Assembly (NCBI GenBank): GCA_021808985.1
Contig: JAKBAQ010000114.1
Location: forward strand, 1-8,606
DNA: 8,606 bases
Reading direction: 5' to 3'
From: Pseudomonadota bacterium
GTDB taxonomy: Bacteria > Pseudomonadota > Alphaproteobacteria > Acetobacterales > Acetobacteraceae
Part shown: positions 1-6,117 of the stretch, in pieces
How the letters are laid out: every line of letters begins with the position of its first letter
How positions within the stretch are numbered: position 1 is the first letter of the stretch
Made by a program: the position numbers and the translations under genes
Notes under the pieces: model-generated
The model's input: only the letters and a program-made list of their open reading frames with translations
Told to the model about the DNA's origin: nothing
Databases searched by the model: none

Positions 1-1
1 G

Positions 2-1147
2 GTGCTGCGCTCGCCCTTCCTGCGCGCTGACGGCCTCTCGCGCCTCACCGGCGCCGAGATCTACCTGAAATACGACCATCTCCAGGCGACCGGCGCCTTT
101 AAGGAGCGCGGGGCGGCCAACCGCATCGCTTTGCTCACGCCTGAGGAGCGCGCGGCTGGGGTTATCGCCATGTCAGCCGGCAACCATGCGCAGGCGGTGG
201 CCCGCCACTCGCAGCGCGCGGGCATCAGGGCCACCATTGTCATGCCGGTGCATACGCCTTCCACCAAGGTTACCCGCACCGCCTCATGGGGTGCCAAGGT
301 GGTGCTGTTTGGCGAGACCCTGGCCGAGGCCGCCGCCCATGCGCATGAGCTGGCGCAAAAACAGGGGCTGTTCTTCATCCACCCCTATGACGACCCGGCC
401 GTGATGGCCGGCCAGGGCACCATGGCGCTGGAAATGCTGGAGGATGTGCCCGAGCTTGACGCGATGGTGATCGCCACCGGCGGCGGCGGCCTGGTTTCGG
501 GCTGCGCCACCGTGGCGCGCGCCCTGCGCCCGCAAATGGAGGTTTTTGGCGTCGAGGTCGAAAATTATTCCGCCTTCGCCCAGGTTCTGGCGGGCAAACC
601 CATCAATGTCGGCGGGCCGACCGTGGCCGAGGGCATCGCCGTGCGCGATATCGGGCTGAACCCGCTGGAGGTTCTGCGCGCGCTCAATGTCGAAATCCTG
701 GTCGTCTCCGAACATGCGGTGGAGAGCGCCATCGCGCTGCTGGTGGAGAGCGCCAAGCAGGTTGCCGAGGGGGCGGGCGCCGCGGCGCTGGCGGCGGTTC
801 TCGCCTTCCCCGAGCGTTTTAAGGGCAAAAAGGTCGGCATCACCCTCTGCGGCGCGAATATCGACTCCCGCATTCTGGCCAACACCCTCATGCGCAACCT
901 GCTGCGCGATGGCCGTCTGCTGCGCGTGGTGGTGGAAATGCCCGACCGCCCAGGCATGCTGGCCGAGGTGGCGAGCCGCATCGGCGCGCTGGGCGGCAAT
1001 ATCATCGAGGTCTCGCACCACCGCCTGTTCTCCAGCCCCTCGGTGCAGGACGCGCAGCTGGAGGTCATGATCGAGGCGCGCGACGCCGCCCATGGCGCCG
1101 CCATCGAGGCGTCGCTGGCCGAGGTCTTCACCCTGCGCCGGATTTAG
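2..1147 (+). CDS. ilvA: Threonine ammonia-lyase (threonine dehydratase) with ACT domain, 5' end outside the window
   Basis: PLP enzyme that deaminates threonine to 2-oxobutanoate, the entry step of isoleucine synthesis, in the cytoplasm. Numbering from the first codon in the window, residues 1-300 are the fold-type II catalytic domain. Lys34 in ATGAFKERGA is the expected PLP-binding lysine, SAGNHAQA (58-65) is the substrate loop, GGGGL (160-164) binds the PLP phosphate, and EGAGAAALA (257-265) and CGANID (283-288) are late family motifs. Residues about 307-375 form a single ACT domain (VEMPDRPGMLAEVASRIG), typical of the roughly 400-residue form and a likely site of amino-acid feedback. The GTG at position 2 is probably an internal Val of the conserved T-P-x-x-x-S segment, so about 20 N-terminal residues lie upstream. 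A catabolic role, or a serine-deaminating relative, cannot be excluded. The next gene starts 57 bp downstream. Confidence 0.92.
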   Translation: MLRSPFLRADGLSRLTGAEIYLKYDHLQATGAFKERGAANRIALLTPEERAAGVIAMSAGNHAQAVARHSQRAGIRATIVMPVHTPSTKVTRTASWGAKVVLFGETLAEAAAHAHELAQKQGLFFIHPYDDPAVMAGQGTMALEMLEDVPELDAMVIATGGGGLVSGCATVARALRPQMEVFGVEVENYSAFAQVLAGKPINVGGPTVAEGIAVRDIGLNPLEVLRALNVEILVVSEHAVESAIALLVESAKQVAEGAGAAALAAVLAFPERFKGKKVGITLCGANIDSRILANTLMRNLLRDGRLLRVVVEMPDRPGMLAEVASRIGALGGNIIEVSHHRLFSSPSVQDAQLEVMIEARDAAHGAAIEASLAEVFTLRRI

Positions 1148-1163
1148 CCCCGCCAGGCGGGGC
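1147..1163 (+). terminator. Small GC hairpin at the threonine ammonia-lyase stop codon
   Basis: GCCCCGC and GCGGGGC form a 7-bp stem with a 3-nt loop, beginning on the last base of the stop codon. There is no T-tract after it; the sequence continues as GC repeats. It could be a weak or factor-assisted terminator or a transcript-end stabiliser. Because the next gene begins only about 40 bp further on, read-through is plausible. Confidence 0.3.
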
Positions 1164-1204
1164 GCGCGCGCCATCCAACCACCCATAGCGGCCCGCGAGG
1201 ACCA

Positions 1205-2827
1205 ATGATCCGCCTTGACAATATCAGCAAGCAGAATGGCAGCCGCCTGATCTTCATCGAGGCGTCGGCGGCCTTGCAGAGGGGCGAGAAGATCGGCCTC
1301 GTAGGCCCCAACGGCGCGGGCAAGACCACGCTGTTCCGCATGATAACCGGACAGGAGGAGCCTGATGAGGGCCTCATCCTGGTCGATCGCGGCGTGAGCA
1401 TCGGCTTCTTCAGCCAGGATGTGGGCGAGATGGCAGGCCGCAGCGCGGTTGCCGAGGTGATGGAGGGCGCCGGCGCGGTGAGCGAGGTGGCGGCGGAGCT
1501 GGGCAGGCTGGAAGCCGCGATGGCCGACCCGGAGCTAATGGACCAGCTGGACGCCATCATCGAGCGGTTTGGCGAGGTGCAGTCGCGCTTTGAGGAGCTG
1601 GGCGGCTACGCGCTGGAGGGCCGCGCGCGCGAGGTGCTGGATGGGCTGGGCTTCAGCCAGGAGATGATGGACGGGGATGTCGGCAAGCTCTCGGGCGGCT
1701 GGAAGATGCGCGTGGCGCTGGGGCGGATTCTGCTGATGCGCCCGGATGTGATGCTGCTGGACGAACCCTCCAACCATCTCGACCTTGAGAGCCTGATATG
1801 GCTGGAGACCTTCCTGAAGGGCTATGACGGCGCGCTGCTGATGACCTCGCACGACCGCGAGTTCATGAACCGGATCATCAACAAGGTGATCGAGATTGAC
1901 GGCGGCAGCCTGACGAGCTTTTCCGGCGATTATGAATTCTACGCCCGCCAGAGCGCGCTGAACGAGAAGCAGCAGCAGGCGCAGTTTGAGCGCCAGCAGG
2001 CGATGCTGGCCAAGGAGGTCGCCTTCATAGAGCGCTTCAAGGCCCGCGCCTCGCACGCCGCGCAGGTGCAGAGCCGGGTGAAGAAGCTGGAGAAGATTGA
2101 CCGCGTGGAGCCGCCCAAGCGCCGCCAGAGCGTGACGTTCGACTTCCGCCCGGCCCCGCGCTCGGGCGAGGATGTGGCGAATTTCCGCGGCGTGCACAAA
2201 CGCTACGGCGGCAAGGTGATATATGAGGGGCTGGACCTGCTGGTGCGGCGCAAGGAACGCTGCTGCGTGCTGGGGGTGAACGGGGCTGGCAAATCCACCC
2301 TGCTGAAGCTGGTGGCGGGCGCGGCGGCGCCGGATGCGGGAACGGTGACGCTGGGGGGCAGCGTGAAGATGGGCTACTTCGCCCAGCACGCCATGGACCT
2401 GCTGGATGGCGAGAGCAGCGTGTTCGAGACGCTGGACGCGGCCTTCCCCCATGCGGGCCAGGGCGTGCTGCGCTCGCTGGCGGGGGCTTTCGGCTTTTCG
2501 GGCGATGAGATCGAGAAACGCTGCCGCGTGCTCTCGGGCGGCGAGAAGGCGCGGCTGGTGATGGCGCTGATGCTCTACGACCCGCCGAATTTTCTGGTGC
2601 TGGACGAGCCGACCAACCATCTGGACCTGGCGACGAAGGAAATGCTGATCGCAGCGCTCGCCGACTATGAGGGCACCATGCTGTTCGTCTCGCATGACCG
2701 GCGCTTTCTCGCCGCACTCTCCAACCGGGTGCTGGAACTGACGCCCGAGGGCATACACCAATATGACGGCGGGTACAGCGAATACGTGGCGCGGACCGGC
2801 AAGGAAGCGCCGGGGCTGCACGCCTGA
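1205..2827 (+). CDS. ABC-F family ATP-binding protein (ribosome-associated type)
   Basis: A 540-residue soluble protein with two ABC ATPase domains and no membrane segments, the architecture of the ABC-F family (EttA, Uup, YbiT, YheS), whose studied members act on the ribosome rather than in transport. Domain 1 has Walker A GPNGAGKT (34-41), signature LSGGW (162-166), Walker B VMLLDE (182-187) and the SHD switch (215-217). Domain 2 has Walker A GVNGAGKS (357-364), signature LSGGEK (443-448), Walker B FLVLDE (463-468) and SHD (496-498). Both catalytic glutamates are present, so both sites look active. A charged, Gln-rich linker (about 245-305) fits the tRNA-interaction helices. There is no long C-terminal coiled-coil extension as in Uup, and the length is closest to YbiT or EttA; I do not assign a subfamily. 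ATG 1205 is preceded by GCGAGG at 1195-1200. Antibiotic-resistance ABC-F function is possible but nothing specific supports it. Confidence 0.93.
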   Translation: MIRLDNISKQNGSRLIFIEASAALQRGEKIGLVGPNGAGKTTLFRMITGQEEPDEGLILVDRGVSIGFFSQDVGEMAGRSAVAEVMEGAGAVSEVAAELGRLEAAMADPELMDQLDAIIERFGEVQSRFEELGGYALEGRAREVLDGLGFSQEMMDGDVGKLSGGWKMRVALGRILLMRPDVMLLDEPSNHLDLESLIWLETFLKGYDGALLMTSHDREFMNRIINKVIEIDGGSLTSFSGDYEFYARQSALNEKQQQAQFERQQAMLAKEVAFIERFKARASHAAQVQSRVKKLEKIDRVEPPKRRQSVTFDFRPAPRSGEDVANFRGVHKRYGGKVIYEGLDLLVRRKERCCVLGVNGAGKSTLLKLVAGAAAPDAGTVTLGGSVKMGYFAQHAMDLLDGESSVFETLDAAFPHAGQGVLRSLAGAFGFSGDEIEKRCRVLSGGEKARLVMALMLYDPPNFLVLDEPTNHLDLATKEMLIAALADYEGTMLFVSHDRRFLAALSNRVLELTPEGIHQYDGGYSEYVARTGKEAPGLHA

Positions 2828-2958
2828 GGCCCGGGGCGCGCGCCGGCATATGGCGGCCACGCATTGGGCGAGGAGTCTGCTATAAGGCGCATACCCGCGC
2901 GGGAGGCCAGGCTGGCGCCCGCCGGGGCGTGTGAAACATCCTAATCCTTCGAGGTCTC
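2828..2958. other. Intergenic region before the HD hydrolase gene
   Basis: This 131-bp gap carries no supported gene. It contains a palindrome CCCGCGCGGG (2894-2903), a short odd palindrome GCCAGGCTGGC (2906-2916) and a TATAAG hexamer (2881-2886) that resembles a -10 box but lacks a convincing -35 at 16-18 bp. A promoter for the HD gene probably lies here, since the gap separates it from the ABC-F gene, but I cannot place it. GAGG at 2951-2954 is the ribosome binding site of the next gene. Confidence 0.4.
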
Positions 2959-3558
2959 ATGGTTTCTCAGCACAAATACAGCGGCAGCGTGGCGGCGAAG
3001 TGGGAGCGGCTGGCCCAGGCGGTGACCTACGCGCTGGATATTCACGCCGCGCAGCTGCGCAAGGGCGCGCAGACGCCGTATATCGGCCATCTCCTCGCCG
3101 TGGCGAGCCTGGTGCTGGAGCATGGCGGCGATGAGGAGCAGGCCATGGCCGCCGTGCTGCATGACGCGATAGAGGACCAGGGCGCCGGGCAGGAGCCGAT
3201 TATCGCGGCGCGGTTTGGCGCGCGGGTGGCTGCCATCGTGCGCGGCTGCACCGATGCCGAGACGCTGCCCAAACCACCCTGGCGGGCGCGCAAGGAGGCT
3301 TACCTCGCCCATCTGGAGACCGCGGGGGCGGATGTGCTGCTCGTCTCCTGCGCTGACAAGCTGCACAATGCCCGCGCGATCCTGACCGACCTGGAAACCC
3401 ATGGCGCCGCGGTGTTCGAGCGCTTCACCGCCGGGCGGGAGGGGACGCTGTGGTACTATGGCGCGCTGGCCGAGGTATTCGCCAGACGGCTGCCCGGCGC
3501 CCTGGCGCGCGAGCTGGACGGCACGGTGCGCAGGCTGCGCGGTGTTACAGCCGGCTGA
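2959..3558 (+). CDS. Stand-alone HD-domain hydrolase, RelA/SpoT hydrolase-like (candidate small alarmone hydrolase)
   Basis: A 199-residue cytoplasmic protein made of one HD domain. The start of the domain, IHAAQLRKGAQTPYIGHLLAVA (split here as residues 28-49), follows the RelA/SpoT hydrolase pattern. The putative metal and catalytic residues all appear present: His44, His68-Asp69 (VLHDAIED), Glu72-Asp73, Asp133 and Asn137 in ADKLHNAR. FGARVAAIVRGCTD (86-99) matches the helix after the ED motif. There is no synthetase, TGS or ACT domain, so it can only be a hydrolase. By family resemblance it may remove the 3' pyrophosphate of (p)ppGpp, as Mesh1-type enzymes do, but many such proteins are uncharacterised and another nucleotide substrate is possible. 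ATG 2959 has GAGG at 2951-2954, 4 bp upstream. It is a single gene in its own spacing, with a 231-bp gap downstream. Confidence 0.82.
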   Translation: MVSQHKYSGSVAAKWERLAQAVTYALDIHAAQLRKGAQTPYIGHLLAVASLVLEHGGDEEQAMAAVLHDAIEDQGAGQEPIIAARFGARVAAIVRGCTDAETLPKPPWRARKEAYLAHLETAGADVLLVSCADKLHNARAILTDLETHGAAVFERFTAGREGTLWYYGALAEVFARRLPGALARELDGTVRRLRGVTAG

Positions 3559-3586
3559 ATCGATGTTCACGAAAAATTGAAACAAC

Positions 3587-3612
3587 GCAACGAATTTGCA
3601 AATTTTCGTTGC
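3587..3612. repeat. AT-rich inverted repeat after the HD hydrolase gene
   Basis: GCAACGAA (3587-3594) and TTCGTTGC (3605-3612) form a perfect 8-bp stem around a 10-nt spacer that is itself nearly palindromic (TTTGCAAA). It begins 28 nt after the HD gene stop. No T-run follows it, so a classical terminator is doubtful; a protein binding site or a transcript-end hairpin are alternatives. Confidence 0.5.
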
Positions 3613-3698
3613 CTGATCGCGACCATTCCCGCGTGAGCGGTGGTTTGCGGGCGGTACGGGCGGTTTACTTTGACCGCGCCATCGGGATATCAGGCCCC

Positions 3699-3718
3699 CT
3701 CTATCTTATAATTTAGAG
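3699..3718 (+). promoter_or_regulatory. Candidate -10 box (TATAAT) inside a 20-bp dyad
   Basis: A consensus TATAAT stands at 3707-3712. Around it, CTCTA (3699-3703) and TAGAG (3714-3718) are perfect inverted arms, and the central TTATAA (3706-3711) shares the same axis, so 16 of 20 positions are symmetric. A dyad lying over a -10 box is the usual placement of a repressor operator. No good -35 lies 16-18 bp upstream: TTGACC at 3670-3675 is 31 bp away. This is inference from sequence pattern only. Confidence 0.45.
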
Positions 3719-3729
3719 ACGGATTCAGA

Positions 3730-3764
3730 CATGAGATGCAGTCGCGCGGCGATTTCATCTCATG
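3730..3764 (+). promoter_or_regulatory. Long hairpin in the leader of the methyltransferase gene
   Basis: CATGAGATG (3730-3738) and CATCTCATG (3756-3764) are perfect 9-bp inverted arms. Inside them, after one C/U mismatch, A-U, G-U, and TCGC/GCGA pairs continue the stem to a GCG loop, giving about 15 pairs in 35 nt. If transcription starts a few bases after the TATAAT at 3707-3712, the hairpin sits at the very start of the mRNA. It ends 12 nt before the ribosome binding site. It could protect the 5' end, act as a regulatory leader, or be a DNA operator. Confidence 0.55.
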
Positions 3765-3789
3765 CCATCCGGCTCTGGGGAGCGCTTGA

Positions 3790-4578
3790 ATGAGTGAGGC
3801 GACACAAGAGGATGGTGATGCCACGGCCGCGCCGGTGGCTGCGATGGCTTTGGAAAACACCACCTGCCCTGTTTGCGAATGCGCAACGGATTATACGTTC
3901 CGCAAGAATGGATTTCCCATCCGCAAATGTTGCGGGTGCGGTTATTTGCATGTTGCGCCGCGCCCGCCGGTTGCAACCATAATCAACCACTATCTCACCA
4001 ATTATCGCGGCGCCACGGCGGATTTTTACCCGAAGGCGGCAAGCCGGCGCTGGCGCGGGTTTTGGCGCAGCCTGGTGTTCGTCCCGTATATCAGGGGCAA
4101 GAAGGTGCTGGAGATTGGCTGCGGCGGCGGCTTCATGGTCGAGGCGTTCGGGCGTTTCGCCAGGGAGGCCGTTGGGGTTGATCTGTCGGAAAACTCCATC
4201 GCCTATGCGCGCAAGCGCTGGCCGCAGCACCGCTTCTTCGCGGAAGGGCTCGGCGCGTTCGCCAGCCGGGGGGAGAGTTTTGATTTCGTGTTTTCATCGG
4301 AGGTGCTGGAGCATGTGCTCGATCCGCATGAGTTCATGGACACGCTGCGCCGCTGCGTGAGGCCGGGCGGGTATGCTTATGTCTCCGCCCCGGATGCCGG
4401 GCATAAGGCCGTGCCGCGAGACATAAGCACCTGGGAGGACATCTGCCCGCCGGAGCATCTGCAATGGTTCAGCCAGCACAACATGGTGCTGCTGTTTGAG
4501 CGATATGGCTTCCGGCTGCATCATGACTACAAATCCCGCACGCCGGCGCATTCGGTGCTGTTTCAACGGCTGGGGTAG
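3790..4578 (+). CDS. Class I SAM-dependent methyltransferase with N-terminal Cys cluster
   Basis: A 262-residue cytoplasmic protein. Residues 26-50 hold a zinc-ribbon-like pattern: Cys26-x2-Cys29 and Cys47/48-Cys50 in RKCCGCGYLH. Residues about 100-245 are a Rossmann-type methyltransferase of the Methyltransf_23 kind: motif I VLEIGCGGG (106-114), acidic Asp131 at the end of strand 2 (VGVDLS), DFVFSSEVLEHVLDP (165-179), RPGGYAYVSAP (191-201) and the late CPPEHLQWFS (219-228). This layout is common in methyltransferases near polysaccharide, lipid or small-molecule pathways; the acceptor cannot be read from the sequence. ATG 3790 has GGGGAG at 3777-3782, 7 bp upstream. It appears to be a single-gene unit with its own leader hairpin and a strong hairpin at its stop codon. 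It uses more A/T-ending codons in its first third than neighbouring genes, a weak hint of separate origin. Confidence 0.85.
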   Translation: MSEATQEDGDATAAPVAAMALENTTCPVCECATDYTFRKNGFPIRKCCGCGYLHVAPRPPVATIINHYLTNYRGATADFYPKAASRRWRGFWRSLVFVPYIRGKKVLEIGCGGGFMVEAFGRFAREAVGVDLSENSIAYARKRWPQHRFFAEGLGAFASRGESFDFVFSSEVLEHVLDPHEFMDTLRRCVRPGGYAYVSAPDAGHKAVPRDISTWEDICPPEHLQWFSQHNMVLLFERYGFRLHHDYKSRTPAHSVLFQRLG

Positions 4579-4608
4579 CCGCCGCTTAACCGGCGCGGCG
4601 GCTACCCC
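4572..4608. terminator. Perfect 14-bp hairpin between convergent genes, probable bidirectional terminator
   Basis: GGGGTAGCCGCCGC (4572-4585) and GCGGCGGCTACCCC (4595-4608) are exact inverse complements separated by 9 nt. The left arm contains the TAG stop codon of the methyltransferase (4576-4578), and the right arm lies 9 nt past the stop of the minus-strand transporter gene. No long T-run follows on either strand, but the position between converging genes and the stability of the stem support a shared transcript end. Confidence 0.75.
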
Positions 4609-4617
4609 ACGGGCACT

Positions 4618-6045
4618 TCAGGGCGAGATATCGTCGAGCAGCTTGTCGCGTGTGTTGACGCCGAACTGCGCGATGATCGCCGCCACGAGGAGAAAGCCGC
4701 CGATGAGCAGGAAGGCGGCCAGGACGCCCATATGCGGGATGAGCGGCGCGATCGCCATGATCCCGACACCGCCGCCCAAATGGCCAAAGCCATCAACCAG
4801 CGCGAAGCCCGTGGTGCGGGCGCGGGTTGGGTAGTTCTCCACCGACCAGGCATAGGCCATGGGCACCCAGACGTTGAAGCCGAAGAAGACGATGATGGAG
4901 CCGAGGATGGAGAACCACAGATCCTGGCCGCCCAGCGCGATGATGACGCCGCCGCCCACCGTGAAGACGACTGCGACCGGCATCCAGCGCTTGCGCTCCA
5001 TCCGCTCGCCATAAACATAGGCGACGATCGCGCAAAGCAGAAAGCCCAGCGTGCCCATGGCGGTGATCAGCCCGGCTTCGGGCGGGGGATAGTTCAGCGC
5101 GCTCAACAGCGAGGTGAAGCCCGCCGCGAAGGAATAGACCGTGACATAGCCCAGGAACCAGATGCTCACGAGTAGAAGGGTGCGGTTGCGGTATAGCGGG
5201 TTCTTGAAGATGGCGCCGAAGGGCATGGCCTCGGCCGCGGGCGGTGCTGGCGGCGGGTTTTCCGGCACGGGCGGCAGCGGGAAAACCGCGTGGGCGCGCG
5301 CTTCCATGTCGGCGATCACCTGGTCGGCTTCATCAAAACGCGCCTGGGCGATGAGCCAGCGCGGCGATTCAGGCAGCTGGAAGCGCATCAGCACGCCCAC
5401 CAGCGCCAGCGCCCCGCCGACGGCATACATCACACGCCAGCCATAGGTGAAGCCGCCTCCGGCCAGGGCGAAGGGCAGGCCCAGCGGCAGCTTCATTGCC
5501 GGCGTGCACAGCCAAAGGCCCAGCCATATGCCCAGCATTCCGCCCAATGCCGAGAAAATGAAGATCATCGCGGTGTAACGCGCGCGGCTGCCTGATGGCG
5601 CCAGCTCACCGATATAGGTGTTGACGATCGCGAGATCAGCCCCGATGCCGATGCCGGTGAGGATGCGCGCCAGCACGAACTGATCATAGGATTGCACCGC
5701 CGCTGTCAGCGCCGAGCCGATGCCGGTCAGGATCATGGTGATGAGCAGCAGGTCGCGCCGGCCCATACGGTCAGACAGCGGGCTGAGCACGATGGTGCCG
5801 ACCACGTAGCCGACGACATTGAGCAGCACCGGCAGGCCGATATAGCCCACCGAAGTCTCCGGCGTGCAGCCAGGCACGAGGGCCGAGCAGGTTTGGATGA
5901 AGGAGACGTTGATGTCAAAAATATCATAAAAGGTGAAGAGAAACCCGATGCCTATGATGAGGACAAAAAGGCGCGGCAGGGCCCAGTTTGGTATACGGTC
6001 AAGCCGGGCGAGCAGAAGCCCGGCGATGTTTTCAGGGGGATTCAT
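4618..6045 (-). CDS. MFS transporter, probable aromatic acid importer
   Basis: A 475-residue inner-membrane protein with about 12 hydrophobic segments and a long hydrophilic central loop (about 232-285) with a Pro/Ala-rich stretch (PPVPENPPPAPPA). Family marks are the motif A loop PLSDRMGRR (89-97), ELAPSGSRAR (147-156), PESPRWL (225-231) at the end of helix 6, and NYPTRARTTGF (404-414) in the second half. TM1 carries two acidic residues (Asp41, Asp44 in YDIFDINVSF), a feature seen in proton-coupled aromatic-acid and metabolite symporters. PESPRWL is typical of the sugar-porter/metabolite-symporter side of the superfamily. The context downstream of gentisate dioxygenase and an outer-membrane protein suggests a hydroxybenzoate or related aromatic acid as substrate, which is inference. 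The ATG at 6045 follows GGAG (complement of 6053-6056) by 7 nt. The stop codon lies next to the convergent hairpin. Confidence 0.88.
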   Translation of the reverse strand: MNPPENIAGLLLARLDRIPNWALPRLFVLIIGIGFLFTFYDIFDINVSFIQTCSALVPGCTPETSVGYIGLPVLLNVVGYVVGTIVLSPLSDRMGRRDLLLITMILTGIGSALTAAVQSYDQFVLARILTGIGIGADLAIVNTYIGELAPSGSRARYTAMIFIFSALGGMLGIWLGLWLCTPAMKLPLGLPFALAGGGFTYGWRVMYAVGGALALVGVLMRFQLPESPRWLIAQARFDEADQVIADMEARAHAVFPLPPVPENPPPAPPAAEAMPFGAIFKNPLYRNRTLLLVSIWFLGYVTVYSFAAGFTSLLSALNYPPPEAGLITAMGTLGFLLCAIVAYVYGERMERKRWMPVAVVFTVGGGVIIALGGQDLWFSILGSIIVFFGFNVWVPMAYAWSVENYPTRARTTGFALVDGFGHLGGGVGIMAIAPLIPHMGVLAAFLLIGGFLLVAAIIAQFGVNTRDKLLDDISP

Positions 6046-6117
6046 GGATATACTCCGAATTTATTTTGATTCTGAATTGATAAGAACATGAAAAGCCGTT
6101 ATGCGTTAAGGTGATTT
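6046..6117 (-). other. AT-rich spacer between the outer-membrane protein and the transporter
   Basis: A 72-bp gap, clearly AT-rich compared with the genes on both sides. It contains the transporter's ribosome binding site (complement of 6053-6057) and a doubled TAACG on the minus strand (TAACGCATAACGG). It might hold an internal promoter, but no convincing -35/-10 pair is visible. Confidence 0.35.

Larger units (their letters stand above)
3559..3789. other. 231-bp non-coding, relatively AT-rich region carrying three dyads
   Basis: No convincing gene is present on either strand. From left to right the region holds an inverted repeat (3587-3612), a doubled GGGCGGT heptamer (3649-3655 and 3658-3664), a dyad centred on a TATAAT box (3699-3718) and a long hairpin (3730-3764), then the ribosome binding site GGGGAG (3777-3782) of the methyltransferase gene. 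Its base composition is visibly less GC-rich than the flanking genes. It looks like the control region of the methyltransferase. Confidence 0.6.

Noticed and set aside
284..1186. A 300-codon open frame on the minus strand opposite the threonine ammonia-lyase
   Set aside because: It is rich in Gln, His, Arg and Gly with no recognisable domain and is fully explained as an antisense frame of a GC-rich gene with strong conserved motifs.
1535..2860. A 441-codon open frame on the minus strand opposite the ABC-F gene
   Set aside because: It shows a His/Gln/Arg-rich composition typical of antisense GC-rich frames, while the plus strand carries both complete ATPase motif sets.
2864..2886. TTGGGC and TATAAG as a promoter of the HD hydrolase gene
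   Set aside because: The spacing is only 11 bp, and no better -35 exists at the right distance.
3649..3664. Doubled GGGCGGT heptamer as a regulatory direct repeat
   Set aside because: The unit is short and GC-rich with a 9-bp period; such pairs are expected by chance in this composition, so it is noted only within the intergenic description.
3670..3712. TTGACC (3670-3675) paired with TATAAT (3707-3712) as a standard promoter
   Set aside because: The spacer is 31 bp, far beyond the 16-18 bp needed, so only the -10 box was kept, with modest confidence.
4732..5175. A 147-codon plus-strand frame inside the MFS gene
   Set aside because: The low-complexity Asp/Glu/Gln/His-rich translation is the complement of hydrophobic codons; the minus-strand transporter accounts for the region.
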